NCBI RefSeq assembly: GCF_014647975.1
Contig: NZ_BMQF01000007.1
Location: 248,001-312,000, forward strand
Origin: Streptomyces fumigatiscleroticus
Lineage (GTDB): Bacteria > Actinomycetota > Actinomycetes > Streptomycetales > Streptomycetaceae
DNA length: 64,000 bases
Direction: 5' to 3'
Numbering within the stretch: position 1 is the stretch's first letter; the number at the start of each line of letters is the position of its first letter. The position numbers were made by a program, and so were the translations under genes. Under the pieces are notes generated by a model that was not told where the DNA came from, did no database searches, and saw nothing but the letters and a program-made list of their open reading frames with translations. Positions 33,071 through 42,600 of the stretch are shown here, one piece after another.

Positions 33071-34313
33071 CGGCGTCGGGGGCACGGCCGGCGCCGACGG
33101 CGAAGGCGGAGCCGGGGGTGACGGCGATGCCCCGCGCGGCGGCCGCGGCGGTGAAGGTGTCGGCACGCCACGGTGCGGGCAGCTCCCACCAGGCGAAATA
33201 GGCGTGCGGATCGGACCGTACGGCGAAGCCGTCGAGCCGCTCGGCGAGGATGCGCTGCCGCTCGGCCGCGTCCGCCCGCTTGACGGCGACCAGCCGCGCC
33301 ACCGTGCCGTCCTCGATCCACCGCACGGCCGCCGCCAGCGCGAACCGCCCCGCGTTCCAGCCGCCGGAGCGTATGGCGTCCGCCACGGCCCCGGCCCGCT
33401 GCGGCGGTACGACGGCGAAGCCGGCGGTGAGCCCCGGGGCGACCCGCTTGGACAGGCCGTCGACGACATGCGTGAGGGCGGGGGCGTACGCGGCGAGCGG
33501 GTCGGGACCGCCGGGGTGCAGGAAGGACCAGATGCGGTCCTCGACGACCGGCAGCCCCAGCTCGGTCACCGCCCGCGCCAGCCGGCGTCTGCGCCCGGCA
33601 CTCGTCGTCCGGGACGTCGGGTTGTGCAGCGTCGGCTGGAGATACAGGGCGGACAGGGGTGCCGTACGGTGTGCGGCGGCCACCGAGTCCGGGCACAGGC
33701 CGTCCTCGTCGGCGGCCAGCGGTACCAGGGTGAGCCCCAGCCGGGCCGCGATCTCCTTGACCAGCGGATAGGTGAGCGGCTCCACGCCGACCCGGCCGCC
33801 CGGCCGGACCAGCGAGGCGAGGGTGGCGGCGACGGCCTGCCGGGCGTTGCCCGCGAAGAGCACCTGCTCGGGACCGGGACGCCAGCCGGCGGTGGCGAGC
33901 AGGCCGGCTGCCGCGGCGCGGTCCGCGGCGGTGCCGGTGGCGGCGGCCGGGCCCAGGGCCCCGGCGAGCACGTCCGGACGGAGCAGGGGCGCGAGAGCGG
34001 GGGCCAGCAGCTCCGGCTGGCCGGGCGCCGACGGGTAGTTGAGCTCCAGATTGACGGGGGCGTCCGTCGCCGTCTCGGTGAGCGCCTGCCCCGGCCGGCC
34101 GGGCTGGGTGGCCCGTACGAAGGTGCCGCGTCCGACCTCGCCGACCACCAGTCCGCGCCGCACGAGCTCGCCGTACACCCGCCCGGCCGTCGACGCGGCG
34201 ATCCCGTGCCGCCGCGCGAACGCCCGCTGCGGCGGCAGCCGCTGGCCCGCCCGGAGCCGGCCGGAGGCGATGTCACCGGCGATCCGGTCGGCGATCCGGC
34301 GGTAGTCGTCCAT
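32973..34313 (-). CDS. MocR/PdxR-type GntR-aminotransferase regulator
   Basis: A 446-residue fusion of a GntR winged helix (1-70: IADRIAGDIASGRLRAGQRLPPQRAFARRHGIAASTAGRVYGEL) and a type I aminotransferase domain (85-440). The PLP Lys is in VDGLSKRVAPGL, and NPTSRTT and LQPTLHNP match the fold. Such proteins sense PLP or a substrate and rarely act as enzymes. It diverges from an alpha/beta hydrolase gene, with an 11-bp direct repeat between them as likely operator. Confidence 0.92.
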   Translation of the reverse strand: MDDYRRIADRIAGDIASGRLRAGQRLPPQRAFARRHGIAASTAGRVYGELVRRGLVVGEVGRGTFVRATQPGRPGQALTETATDAPVNLELNYPSAPGQPELLAPALAPLLRPDVLAGALGPAAATGTAADRAAAAGLLATAGWRPGPEQVLFAGNARQAVAATLASLVRPGGRVGVEPLTYPLVKEIAARLGLTLVPLAADEDGLCPDSVAAAHRTAPLSALYLQPTLHNPTSRTTSAGRRRRLARAVTELGLPVVEDRIWSFLHPGGPDPLAAYAPALTHVVDGLSKRVAPGLTAGFAVVPPQRAGAVADAIRSGGWNAGRFALAAAVRWIEDGTVARLVAVKRADAAERQRILAERLDGFAVRSDPHAYFAWWELPAPWRADTFTAAAAARGIAVTPGSAFAVGAGRAPDAVRLGLASVAVPDLDRALRTLAGVAAGKGPGGR

Positions 34314-34332
34314 GGGGGCTCCCGTCTGCCCG

Positions 34333-34366
34333 ATTGCACCGAGGGCAAAGATTTTATTGCACCGAG
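34333..34366. promoter_or_regulatory. direct-repeat operator of the MocR-type regulator
   Basis: ATTGCACCGAG occurs at 34333-34343 and 34356-34366, 23 bp apart (about two helical turns) and in the same orientation, as is usual for MocR proteins. The second copy overlaps a -35 hexamer TTGCAC (34357); TAGGGT follows 18 bp later at 34381. Confidence 0.78.
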
Positions 34367-34393
34367 AAGTTGGGGCGCCCTAGGGTCGTCGCC

Positions 34394-35173
34394 ATGGCAC
34401 CCTTCCTCGCATACGAGGACAAAGGCACCGATACGCATGCGGTCCCGCTCGTCCTCGTCCACGGCCACCCCTTCGACCGGACCATGTGGACCCCGCAGTG
34501 GGAGGCCTTCTCGGCGTCCCGCCGCGTCATAGCCCCCGACCTGCGCGGCTACGGCGCCTCACCGCTCACCCCCGGCATCACGCGCTTCGCGCAGTTCGCC
34601 GAGGACATCGAGGCGCTGCTGGACGACCTGAAGGCGGACTCCTTCGTCCTGGCCGGGCTGTCGATGGGCGGCCAGATCGCGATGGAGTGCTACGGCCGCC
34701 TGTCCGCCCGCGTCCGGGGCCTGGTCCTGGCGGACACCTTCCCGTCGGCGGAGACCCCGGAGGGCAGGCGCACCCGCAACGCCATGGCGGACCGGCTGCT
34801 CCGGGAGGGCATGCGCCCCTACGCCGACGAGGTGCTGGACAAGATGGTCGCCCCGTACGCCGACCCGGAGGTCAGGGCCCACGTCCACCGCATGATGACG
34901 GCCACCCGCCCGGAAGGCGCCGCCGCCGCCCTGCGCGCCCGCGCCGAACGCCCCGACTACCGCGACCTGCTGACCCGCGTCACGGTCCCGTCCCTGGTCG
35001 TCGTGGGCGCCGACGACGCCTACACGCCGGTCTCCGACGCCGAGGAGATGCACGCACTGCTGCCCGACTCGGCCCTGTGCGTGATCGAGGGCTCGGCCCA
35101 TATGCCGAACCTGGAGCGCCCGGCGGAGTTCAACGCGGCCCTGGCCCGATTCCTGGCCCGCGTGGACGCGTGA
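34394..35173 (+). CDS. alpha/beta-hydrolase
   Basis: A 259-residue alpha/beta-hydrolase. The nucleophile elbow is GLSMGG, the oxyanion HG is in VLVHGHPFD, the acid Asp in VVGADDAYTP and the His in EGSAHMPN. The TAGGGT promoter element ends eight bases before the ATG at 34394, so the message is probably leaderless. It is likely controlled by the divergent MocR-type regulator. Substrate unknown; esterase or haloperoxidase-like. Confidence 0.92.
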   Translation: MAPFLAYEDKGTDTHAVPLVLVHGHPFDRTMWTPQWEAFSASRRVIAPDLRGYGASPLTPGITRFAQFAEDIEALLDDLKADSFVLAGLSMGGQIAMECYGRLSARVRGLVLADTFPSAETPEGRRTRNAMADRLLREGMRPYADEVLDKMVAPYADPEVRAHVHRMMTATRPEGAAAALRARAERPDYRDLLTRVTVPSLVVVGADDAYTPVSDAEEMHALLPDSALCVIEGSAHMPNLERPAEFNAALARFLARVDA

Positions 35174-35257
35174 CGGCCCCGATGGCAACTTTCCGCCCGC
35201 CCGCATCGTCTACCGGGGAGGATTCGGACATCCGTACCGCGAGCGGAAGGCCGGGAT

Positions 35258-36256
35258 GTGGACACTGCGACCGCCCAGTGGACGGCCCCCCGTGAGCTGC
35301 CCGCGCGGCGGGCCGGGCGGCTGCTCGGCGCCTGGTGCGCCGGGCTGCTGTTCGCGGGGGTGAGCGTGGCCGTCGGGTGCCGGGCCGCCGACAGCGACGG
35401 GATCACCCCCGTGCCGCAGCTCCTCGCCTTCCTGCCCTGGCTGCTGGTGCCCACCGGCGCCGGGCTGCTGCTCACGCTGCTCGCCCGCTGGTGGACCGGC
35501 GCGGTCTGGGGCGTCGTGCTGCTCGGACTGCTGGCATGGTTCATCGAGCCGTACGGCAGGACGGGCGAGCCCGCCGGGCGCCCCGTCGCCGAGCTGCGGG
35601 TGCTCACCTCGAACGTCGAGTTCGGGCAGGGCACCGGGGCACTGATCGCGGCCGTGCGCCGCGAGGATCCGGACATCGTCTTCGTCTCGGAGTGCGAGTA
35701 CACCTGCGCGGCGGCGCTGCGGCGGGAGCTGGCGGCCGACTACCCCCACCGGCAGGCCGTCGAGGGCGGCGGCTCCGAGGGATCCGTCGTCCTCAGCCGC
35801 TTCCCGCTGAAGGGCACCGGCCCCGTCCCCGGCACCATGGGCATGCCCGGCGCCGTCGCCGACGTGCGCGGGAACGCGGTACGGCTCCAGCTCGCCCACC
35901 CGATGCCGCCGCTGCCCGGCCAGGTCGGCCTGTGGCGCGAGGAGCTCGGCGCACTGCGCGACTTCGCCGCCGGCAGCACCGGCACCCCCACCGTCCTCGC
36001 CGGCGACTTCAACGCCTCCCAGGACCACGCCGCCTTCCGCCGCATCCTCGACACCGGTCTGAGCGACGCCGCCCGGCTGGCCGGCGCCGACCGCACGCCC
36101 AGCTGGCCGTCCCGCACCACGCCCACCCTCGGCGTGCAGATCGACCACGTCCTGGTCTCGAAGGAGTTCGCCGCGCGCCGGGCCCGCTTCCTGGACCTCG
36201 CGGACACCGACCACCGGGCCCTGGTGGTCGACCTCACCCTCCACCGGCGCGGATGA
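35258..36256 (+). CDS. endonuclease/exonuclease/phosphatase-family membrane protein
   Basis: A 332-residue protein with three N-terminal membrane helices (LLGAWCAGLLFAGVSVAVG, LLAFLPWLLVPTGAGLLLTLL, WTGAVWGVVLLGLLAWF), then an EEP domain outside: LRVLTSNVEFG, DIVFVSE, LAGDFNAS, QIDHVLVS and DTDHRALVVDL carry the metal and catalytic residues. This type is probably a secreted phosphodiesterase or nuclease; the substrate is not certain. Start GTG at 35258. Confidence 0.9.
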   Translation: MDTATAQWTAPRELPARRAGRLLGAWCAGLLFAGVSVAVGCRAADSDGITPVPQLLAFLPWLLVPTGAGLLLTLLARWWTGAVWGVVLLGLLAWFIEPYGRTGEPAGRPVAELRVLTSNVEFGQGTGALIAAVRREDPDIVFVSECEYTCAAALRRELAADYPHRQAVEGGGSEGSVVLSRFPLKGTGPVPGTMGMPGAVADVRGNAVRLQLAHPMPPLPGQVGLWREELGALRDFAAGSTGTPTVLAGDFNASQDHAAFRRILDTGLSDAARLAGADRTPSWPSRTTPTLGVQIDHVLVSKEFAARRARFLDLADTDHRALVVDLTLHRRG

Positions 36257-36260
36257 CCGC

Positions 36261-36288
36261 GGGCCCCGCGCGGAAGGACGCGGGGCCC
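36261..36288. terminator. bidirectional terminator hairpin
   Basis: Perfect 10-bp stem GGGCCCCGCG / CGCGGGGCCC, loop of 8, between convergent EEP and PhoX genes. Confidence 0.8.
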
Positions 36289-36301
36289 GTGGCAGACGGC
36301 C

Positions 36302-36325
36302 CTGGGCTCCGGTCCCTGAGCCCAG
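36302..36325. terminator. second hairpin between EEP and phoX
   Basis: CTGGGCTC / GAGCCCAG, 8-bp stem, loop of 8; probably the phoX-side terminator. Confidence 0.6.
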
Positions 36326-36344
36326 AGCCCCAAATGAGACCCGG

Positions 36345-38420
36345 TCAGACGCCGATGTCGCTGCCGTCCGCGCGCCACACCGCGACGACCGCCGGACGCA
36401 CGATCTTCCCGGGCCCGTCGGGCCAGGTGCTCGCCGGCTCCTCCACCGTGGCGCCGTCGACCTCGCCCGGGTGCTGCACGGAGACCAGCACCCGCCGGTC
36501 CTGGACGAGCGGACCGCAGGTCTCGGCGCCGGTCGGCACGGTCAGGAACTGCTTCAGCTCACCGCGCCGGTCACCGCGCGTGGCGACGCCGAAGAGGCCG
36601 TCGTGGGTGCCGAGCGCATTGCCGTCGGTGGAGATCCACAGGTTGCCGTACGGGTCGAAGGCCACGTTGTCGGGGCAGGAGATCGGGCTGACCTTCTCCT
36701 TCGGGAAACCCGCGAAGTAGGTGGCGGAGTCCTCCGGGTCACCGCAGACCAGGAAGAGGGACCAGCCGAAGGACGTGGCGTCCGCCCGGTTCCGGCGCTC
36801 GGTCAGCTCCAGCACATGGCCGTGCTTGTTGGTGGTGCGCGGGTTGGCCTCGTCCGCGGCGGCGTAGCTGCCGACACCGCGGTTGCTGTTGTTGGTGAGG
36901 GCGACGTACACCTTGCCGGTGACGGGGGACGGCTCGATGTCCTCGGGCCGGTCCATCTTGGTCGCGCCCACCTTGTCACCGGCGAGCCGCGTGAAGACGA
37001 AGACCTCCTCGGCCGTCATCCCGTCGACGTGCGAGACGGCACCGTCGGCGGTGGCGGTGGCCAGCGGGATCCACACGCCGCTGCCGTCGAACTCGCCGTC
37101 GGACGGCAGCGCGCCCGTGCCGTCGATCTCGGCCGCCGGGGAGTCGCCGGTCAGCTTGGCGACGTACAGGGTGCCCTCGTCGAGCAGCGAGAGGTTGTGC
37201 TCGCGCACGGCCCGCGAGGACCCCTTCTTCATCCGCTTGCTGCCGACGAACTTGTAGAAGTAGTCGAACCGCTCGTCGTCACCGGTGTAGACGACGGGCC
37301 GCCCGTCGTCGGTCAGCCGCACGGTCGCGGCCTCGTGCTTGAACCGGCCGAGGGCGGTGTGCTTGCGCGGGGTGGAGTCCGGGTCGTACGGGTCGAACTC
37401 CACGACGTATCCGAACCGGTGCACCTCGTTGGGCTCCCGGGCGACGTCGAACCGCTTGTCGAACCGCTCCCACTTGCGCTCGGTGGCGCCGGTGCCGATG
37501 CCGTACCGCTTGTCGGTCGTACGGCTGCTGTTGGCGAAGTACTGGTTGAAGTTCTCCTCGCCGTGCAGCGTGGTCCCCCACGGCGTGGTGCCGCCGGAGC
37601 AGTTGTTGAGGGTGCCGAGCACCTTCGTGCCGGTCGGGTCGGCGGAGGTCTTGAGCAGGTCGGAGCCGGCGGCGGGACCGGTCAGCCGGAACTCGGTGGT
37701 GGCGGTGACCCGCCGGTTGAGGTGGTGCCGCGGCACAGGGGTGAGCTTCCCGGTCCTCCGGTCCTCCTGCACCACCACGGCGGACAGCCCGTGCGCGGCC
37801 CAGGCGATCTCGACCTGGTCACGGGTCGGGTTCTCCGCGTCGTAGCCGCGGAACATCAGCACCTCGTCGGTGTACTCGTGGTTGGCCACGAGCAGCTGCC
37901 GGTCGCGCTCACCGGGCACCGGCAGCAGCGCGAGGAAGTCGTTGTTGTACCCGAACTGACCGGCCTGCGCCTTGGCGCTCTGCTTCTCCGGATCGAAGGC
38001 GGGGGCGCCCCGCAGGATGGGCTCCCCCCACCGGATGACGACGTTCTGCTTGTACCCCTCCGGCGTCACCACGGCGTCGGTGGTGTTGGGCGCGACGGCG
38101 GTGAACCGCAGGCCGCGCGCCCCCTTCTCCTTGCCGTTCGCATGACCCTTGCCGGCCGCGGGTGCCGCCTGCGCCTGCGGGGCACCCGCGACCGAGACGG
38201 TACCGGCACCGGCCGCGGCGACCGTGACGACGGCGGCGGCGCGCATCATCGAGCGGCGGCTGAGCGCACCGGCGATGACATCACCGACGTACTCGTTGGA
38301 GCTGGTGTTGGGCACCTCGTGGAAGCAGGCGTCACCACACCGGAAACGACAGGTCATGGCGGACCGGCCACCGGGATGCGATCCGGACGGCGTTCCGATC
38401 AACGGCAGCAGCTTGCGCAC
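36345..38420 (-). CDS. phoX: PhoX-family alkaline phosphatase, Tat-exported
   Basis: A 691-residue secreted phosphatase (DUF839/PhoX). A twin-arginine signal SRRSMMR is followed by a hydrophobic Ala/Val/Gly stretch and AQAAPA; an unusual 60-residue stretch precedes it (DACFHEVPNTSSNEYVGDVIAG), which is normal for this family. Conserved segments: GEENFNQYF, TGDDERFDYFYKFV, DRPEDIEPSP and DNVAFDPYGNLWI. The enzyme releases phosphate from organic esters with Ca2+/Fe3+. The GTG at 38420 has GGGGAGAG upstream. Two PHO boxes lie 70 bases upstream, so PhoP control is likely. Confidence 0.93.
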   Translation of the reverse strand: MRKLLPLIGTPSGSHPGGRSAMTCRFRCGDACFHEVPNTSSNEYVGDVIAGALSRRSMMRAAAVVTVAAAGAGTVSVAGAPQAQAAPAAGKGHANGKEKGARGLRFTAVAPNTTDAVVTPEGYKQNVVIRWGEPILRGAPAFDPEKQSAKAQAGQFGYNNDFLALLPVPGERDRQLLVANHEYTDEVLMFRGYDAENPTRDQVEIAWAAHGLSAVVVQEDRRTGKLTPVPRHHLNRRVTATTEFRLTGPAAGSDLLKTSADPTGTKVLGTLNNCSGGTTPWGTTLHGEENFNQYFANSSRTTDKRYGIGTGATERKWERFDKRFDVAREPNEVHRFGYVVEFDPYDPDSTPRKHTALGRFKHEAATVRLTDDGRPVVYTGDDERFDYFYKFVGSKRMKKGSSRAVREHNLSLLDEGTLYVAKLTGDSPAAEIDGTGALPSDGEFDGSGVWIPLATATADGAVSHVDGMTAEEVFVFTRLAGDKVGATKMDRPEDIEPSPVTGKVYVALTNNSNRGVGSYAAADEANPRTTNKHGHVLELTERRNRADATSFGWSLFLVCGDPEDSATYFAGFPKEKVSPISCPDNVAFDPYGNLWISTDGNALGTHDGLFGVATRGDRRGELKQFLTVPTGAETCGPLVQDRRVLVSVQHPGEVDGATVEEPASTWPDGPGKIVRPAVVAVWRADGSDIGV

Positions 38421-38489
38421 TTTGCTCTCCCCTTGGATGCCCTTGGTGTCCACGTGACCGTAGGGGTGCATATGTGCGAGAGCCGGGCG

Positions 38490-38511
38490 GCCGAGTGAAC
38501 AGCGGGTGAAC
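38490..38511 (-). promoter_or_regulatory. PHO box (PhoP operator) of phoX
   Basis: On the minus strand two adjacent 11-bp direct repeats read GTTCACCCGCT and GTTCACTCGGC. The Streptomyces PhoP unit begins GTTCACC. They lie 70-91 bases before the phoX start. Confidence 0.88.
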
Positions 38512-38698
38512 CTGCGGCAGCCGAAGGGAAGTTGAGAGCGACCTGTGCGTGCCCCGCACGGAGACGTGAAGCCCCCCTTGACGCGGGCCGGGATCTCATG
38601 CCAGACCCTGCACAAGATCACAAGCCGGGGCCGCTAACCTTACGTGTCCGTCCTGGCCAGGGATTGACGGGCTTCAACTCATGCGAAGGGTTGCGCAC

Positions 38699-40426
38699 AT
38701 GGGCATTCTCACTCTCCTGCGGAACGCGTTCGGCCGGTCACGCAAAGCACGCGCCGCCGAGGCGGAGGATGCGAAGCGGCAGCCGACGACCAAGGAGACG
38801 CCCCTCACGGACACGGACACTGCGGATACGGCCACTGCGGATACGGCCGCCACGGACACGGCCACTCCCGAGCCGGCCGTCCCGTCCCCGTCGGCGGAGC
38901 CGGAGCCCACACCCGAGTCCGCGCCCGCGCCCGCGCCCCGCCTCCCCGAGCCGCGCGCGGCGACCGCCGAGGAACACGAACTCGTCGCCGCGGCCTTCGA
39001 CAACGTGACGGTGCCGAAGCCGGCACGACGGCCGGAGGCGACGGAGACGGAGACGGAGGAACCGTCTCCGTCTCCCGAGCCGAAGCCGGCGCCGGTCGCG
39101 GCCCCCGAGCCCGAGCCGCGGCAGAAGGCGGAGCAGGACCAGGCCCCCGAGCCCCAGCCCGAAACCGAGCCGGAGGCGAAGCCGGAGCCCGCACCCGAGC
39201 CGGAACCGGAGCCCGAGCCGGAGCCGAAGCCCGAGCCGGAACCGGAGCCGGAGCCGGTCACGGCCCCCGAGCCCGAGCCGCGGCAGAAGGCGGAGCAGGA
39301 CCAGGCCCCCGAGCCCCAGCCCGAAACCGAGCCGGAGGCGAAGCCGGAGCCCGCACCCGAGCCGGAACCGGAGCCCGAGCCCGAGCCGAAGCCGGCGCCG
39401 GTCACGGCCCCCGAGCCCGAGCCGCGGCAGAAGGCGGAGCAGGACCAGGCCCCCGAGCCCCAGCCCGAAACCGAGCCGGAGGCGAAGCCGGAGCCCGCAC
39501 CCGAGACGGAACCGGAGCCCGAGCCGGAGGCGAAGCCCGAGCCGCAGGTCGGGACGGAACCCGCACCCGAGGACGCGCCCGAGCCGGAACCCACCCAGAA
39601 ATCCGCCCCGGAACCCACCCCGGAACCCGCGGCCGCCGACGGCGAGCCCCCCGTACAGGGGCCACCCGCACCCGTCGACGAGAGCGTCACGGGTGGTGCG
39701 GGTGGGAACACCACCCCGGCCGAGGGCGAAGCCGAGACCACGGCACCCCCCAAGCCGGCCACCCCCCTCACCCGCGTGAAGTCCCGCGCCCCCGGCCTGG
39801 TCACCGCCTACAAGGCCGCCACCGCCGCCCTCAGGAAGAACGACCTCACCGGCACCCGTGCCAAGGTCTACCTCGTCCTCGACCGCTCGGCGTCCATGCG
39901 CCCGTACTACAAGGACGGCTCCGCCCAGGCCCTCGGCGAGCAGGCCCTCGCCCTCGCCGCCCACCTGGACCCCGAGGCCACCGTCCACGTCACCTTCTTC
40001 TCCACGGAACTGGACGGCACCGGCGAGCTGACCCTCACCGACCACGAGAACAAGATCGACACCCTTCACGCGGAACTGGGCCGCATGGGCCGTACCAGCT
40101 ACCACGCGGCCGTGGCGGAAGTGGTCGGCCACCACACCGAGAACACGCCCCCCGGCACCCCGGCCCTGGTGATCTTCCAGACGGACGGCGCCCCCGACGC
40201 CAAGACCCCGGCCACCCAGTCCCTCACGGACGCGGCGAAGAACCACCCCTCCCTCTTCTTCTCCTTCGTCGCCTTCGGCGAGCACGACAACAAGGCCTTC
40301 GACTACCTCCGCAAGCTGAAGACCGGCAACACGTCCTTCTTCCACGCGGGCCCCACCCCGCGCGAGCTCACGGACACGGAGCTGTACGAGGGAGTCCTCG
40401 CCACCTGGCGCCCGCAGCACCCGTAG
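38699..40426 (+). CDS. VWA-domain protein (TerF-like) with Pro/Glu repeats
   Basis: A 575-residue protein. Residues 1-20 are a basic start ([18 protein letters not shown]). Residues 100-330 are a very acidic Pro/Glu region, including a 54/48-residue repeat with [18 protein letters not shown] three times. The C-terminal 215 residues are a VWA domain with MIDAS LDRSASM, then FQTDGAPD. Similar VWA domains occur in tellurium-resistance-type clusters, but no ter genes are near. The ATG at 38699 has GAAGGG upstream. Confidence 0.9.
   Translation: MGILTLLRNAFGRSRKARAAEAEDAKRQPTTKETPLTDTDTADTATADTAATDTATPEPAVPSPSAEPEPTPESAPAPAPRLPEPRAATAEEHELVAAAFDNVTVPKPARRPEATETETEEPSPSPEPKPAPVAAPEPEPRQKAEQDQAPEPQPETEPEAKPEPAPEPEPEPEPEPKPEPEPEPEPVTAPEPEPRQKAEQDQAPEPQPETEPEAKPEPAPEPEPEPEPEPKPAPVTAPEPEPRQKAEQDQAPEPQPETEPEAKPEPAPETEPEPEPEAKPEPQVGTEPAPEDAPEPEPTQKSAPEPTPEPAAADGEPPVQGPPAPVDESVTGGAGGNTTPAEGEAETTAPPKPATPLTRVKSRAPGLVTAYKAATAALRKNDLTGTRAKVYLVLDRSASMRPYYKDGSAQALGEQALALAAHLDPEATVHVTFFSTELDGTGELTLTDHENKIDTLHAELGRMGRTSYHAAVAEVVGHHTENTPPGTPALVIFQTDGAPDAKTPATQSLTDAAKNHPSLFFSFVAFGEHDNKAFDYLRKLKTGNTSFFHAGPTPRELTDTELYEGVLATWRPQHP
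39060..39600 (+). repeat. long in-frame repeats in the VWA protein
   Basis: A unit beginning GCAGAAGGCGGAGCAGGACC recurs at 39121, 39283 and 39427, i.e. with periods of 162 and 144 bp, at near identity. GAGCCGGA-type triplet-pair runs join the units. Confidence 0.92.
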
Positions 40427-40437
40427 CCCCATAGACC

Positions 40438-40475
40438 CGTGGTCCGTAGCGGCGTAGCCCCGTATACGGACCACG
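40438..40475. other. hairpin after the VWA gene
   Basis: CGTGGTCCGTA / TACGGACCACG, an 11-bp perfect stem with loop of 16, just before a larger hairpin. Confidence 0.75.
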
Positions 40476-40485
40476 GCACGCTCCC

Positions 40486-40529
40486 GGGCCGCCCGCCTCC
40501 CGCTCCGCAGCGCGGGAGGCGGGCGGCCC
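40486..40529. terminator. strong terminator hairpin before metG
   Basis: A perfect 18-bp stem starting GGGCCGCCCGCCTCCCGC, loop of 8 (40504-40511), between the VWA and metG genes. Confidence 0.85.
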
Positions 40530-40618
40530 ACCCACGTCGGATACGATTTCAAGGTTCCGTAGACGACCCGACCACCACGCGATCGTCACCTCACGTAGCG
40601 ACCTGGGAGCAGCCCGCG

Positions 40619-42343
40619 ATGGCTCGACACCTCATCACCAGCGCCCTTCCGTACATCAACGGGATCAAGCACCTGGGCAACATGGTGGGGTCCATGCTCC
40701 CGGCGGACGTGTACTCCCGCTACCTGCGCCAGCGCGGTCACGACGTCCTCTACATCTGCGCGACGGACGAGCACGGCACCCCGGCCGAGCTGGCGGCCAA
40801 GGAGCAGGGCCTGCCGGTGGACGTGTTCTGCGCCCAGGCGCACGACGCCCAGAAGGCGATCTACGACGGCTTCCAGCTGGCCTTCGACCACTTCGGCCGC
40901 AGCTCCTCCGCGCAGAACGCGGAGCTGACCCAGCACTTCGCCCGCAAGCTGAACGAGAACGGCTTCATCGAGGAGCGGGCGATCCGCCAGGTGTACTCGC
41001 CGGCGGACGGCCGTTTCCTCCCGGACCGCTATGTCGAGGGCACCTGCCCGCACTGCGGCTACGACAAGGCCCGCGGCGACCAGTGCGAGAACTGCACGCG
41101 CGTCCTGGACCCGACGGACCTGATCAACCCGCGGTCGGCGATCTCCGGCTCCACGGACCTGGAGGTCCGCGAGACCAAGCACCTCTTCCTCCTCCAGTCC
41201 AAGCTCCAGGGCGAGGTCGAGGCGTGGATCGACGAGATCGCGGACGAGTGGCCGCAGCTCGCGTCCTCCATCGCCCGCAAGTGGCTGACCGAGGGCCTGC
41301 ACGACCGCGCGATCACGCGTGACCTGGACTGGGGCGTGCCGGTCCCGGCCGACACCTGGCCCGAGCTGGCCGCCGAGGGCAAGGTCTTCTACGTCTGGTT
41401 CGACGCCCCGATCGAGTACATCGGCGCCACGAAGGAGTGGGCGGACGCCGCCCCCGACGGCAGCCGCGACTGGAAGTCCTGGTGGTACGGCCCGGACGGC
41501 GCCGACGACGTCCGCTACACCGAGTTCATGGCGAAGGACAACGTCCCGTTCCACAGCGTGATGTTCCCGGCCACGGAGATGGGCGTGCGGGAGCCGTGGA
41601 AGAAGGTCGACTTCCTCAAGGCCTTCAACTGGCTCACGTACTACGGCGGGAAGTTCTCGACCTCCCAGAAGCGCGGCGTCTTCACCGACCAGGCCCTGGA
41701 CATCCTCCCGGCCGACTACTGGCGCTACTTCCTGATGGCCAACGCCCCCGAGTCGGACGACGCGTCCTTCACCTGGGAGCACTTCACAGCCACGGTGAAC
41801 AAGGACCTCGCCGACACCCTGGGCAACTTCGTCAACCGTGTCCTGTCCTTCTCCCGCAAGCGCTTCGGCGACGACGTGCCCGCGGGCGGCGAGCCGGGAG
41901 AGGCCGAGACCAAGCTGGGCGAGCAGATCGCCGAACTCCTCGCCGAGTACGAGACCCAGATGGAGGCCCTCCAGTTCCGCAAGGCGGCGGCCGCGCTGCG
42001 CGCCCTGTGGTCGGCCGGCAACTCCTACCTGGAGGAGAAGGCCCCCTGGCTGGAGATCAAGACCAACCCGGAGGGTGCGGCCCTGACCCTGCGCACCGCG
42101 ATGAACCTGATCCACCTCTACTCGGTGGTCTCGGAGCCCTTCATCCCGGCGTCCGCGAAGGCGATGCGCGCGGCGTTCTCCCTGTCCGACGACACGGCGA
42201 CGTGGGTCACGGCGGACGAGGCGAAGTCCTTGGACTCGGTCCCGTCCGGCACGTCCTTCACGGTCCCGCCGGTCCTCTTCGCCAAGATCACCGACGAGGA
42301 CCTGGAGTCGTACAAGGAGCGCTTCGGCGGCGAGCCGGCGTAA
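40619..42343 (+). CDS. metG: methionyl-tRNA synthetase
   Basis: A 574-residue class I synthetase charging tRNA-Met. The HIGH-type motif is in [10 protein letters not shown], the zinc knuckle is [17 protein letters not shown], and the KMSKS loop reads KFSTSQ as in archaeal-type MetRS. The anticodon-binding helices follow ([14 protein letters not shown]). The ATG at 40619 follows a possible TACGAT -10 element at 40541. Essential housekeeping gene; sits alone between two terminators. Confidence 0.97.
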   Translation: MARHLITSALPYINGIKHLGNMVGSMLPADVYSRYLRQRGHDVLYICATDEHGTPAELAAKEQGLPVDVFCAQAHDAQKAIYDGFQLAFDHFGRSSSAQNAELTQHFARKLNENGFIEERAIRQVYSPADGRFLPDRYVEGTCPHCGYDKARGDQCENCTRVLDPTDLINPRSAISGSTDLEVRETKHLFLLQSKLQGEVEAWIDEIADEWPQLASSIARKWLTEGLHDRAITRDLDWGVPVPADTWPELAAEGKVFYVWFDAPIEYIGATKEWADAAPDGSRDWKSWWYGPDGADDVRYTEFMAKDNVPFHSVMFPATEMGVREPWKKVDFLKAFNWLTYYGGKFSTSQKRGVFTDQALDILPADYWRYFLMANAPESDDASFTWEHFTATVNKDLADTLGNFVNRVLSFSRKRFGDDVPAGGEPGEAETKLGEQIAELLAEYETQMEALQFRKAAAALRALWSAGNSYLEEKAPWLEIKTNPEGAALTLRTAMNLIHLYSVVSEPFIPASAKAMRAAFSLSDDTATWVTADEAKSLDSVPSGTSFTVPPVLFAKITDEDLESYKERFGGEPA

Positions 42344-42364
42344 CCCGCGAGAACGACGACCAAG

Positions 42365-42398
42365 AACCCCGGCGACGTCAGAGGACGTCACCGGGGTT
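42365..42398 (+). terminator. metG terminator
   Basis: 15-bp stem AACCCCGGCGACGTC / GACGTCACCGGGGTT with one mismatch, loop of 4, followed by TTC. Confidence 0.88.
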
Positions 42399-42441
42399 TC
42401 GTCACACGTCATACGCCGGGTCGCCGGCTCCGGCGTGCCGT

Positions 42442-42502
42442 CACCGCCGCCACCGCCGCCACCGCCGCCATCGCCGCCATCGCCGCCATCGCCGCCATCG
42501 CC
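42442..42502. repeat. 9-bp-period microsatellite
   Basis: Tandem CACCGCCGC/CATCGCCGC units between metG and the next gene. Confidence 0.85.
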
Positions 42503-42600
42503 GAGCCGATCCTCGGGGACGCGTGACCACGGTCCCGGGTCAGCCACCCGGTGGCGAACCCGGGACAGGCATGGGCACGACGTGGCCGTAGGGTGCCGCC

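Noticed and set aside
42442-42502. CRISPR array
   Set aside because: The units are 9 bp long and contiguous, without spacers; it is a simple microsatellite.
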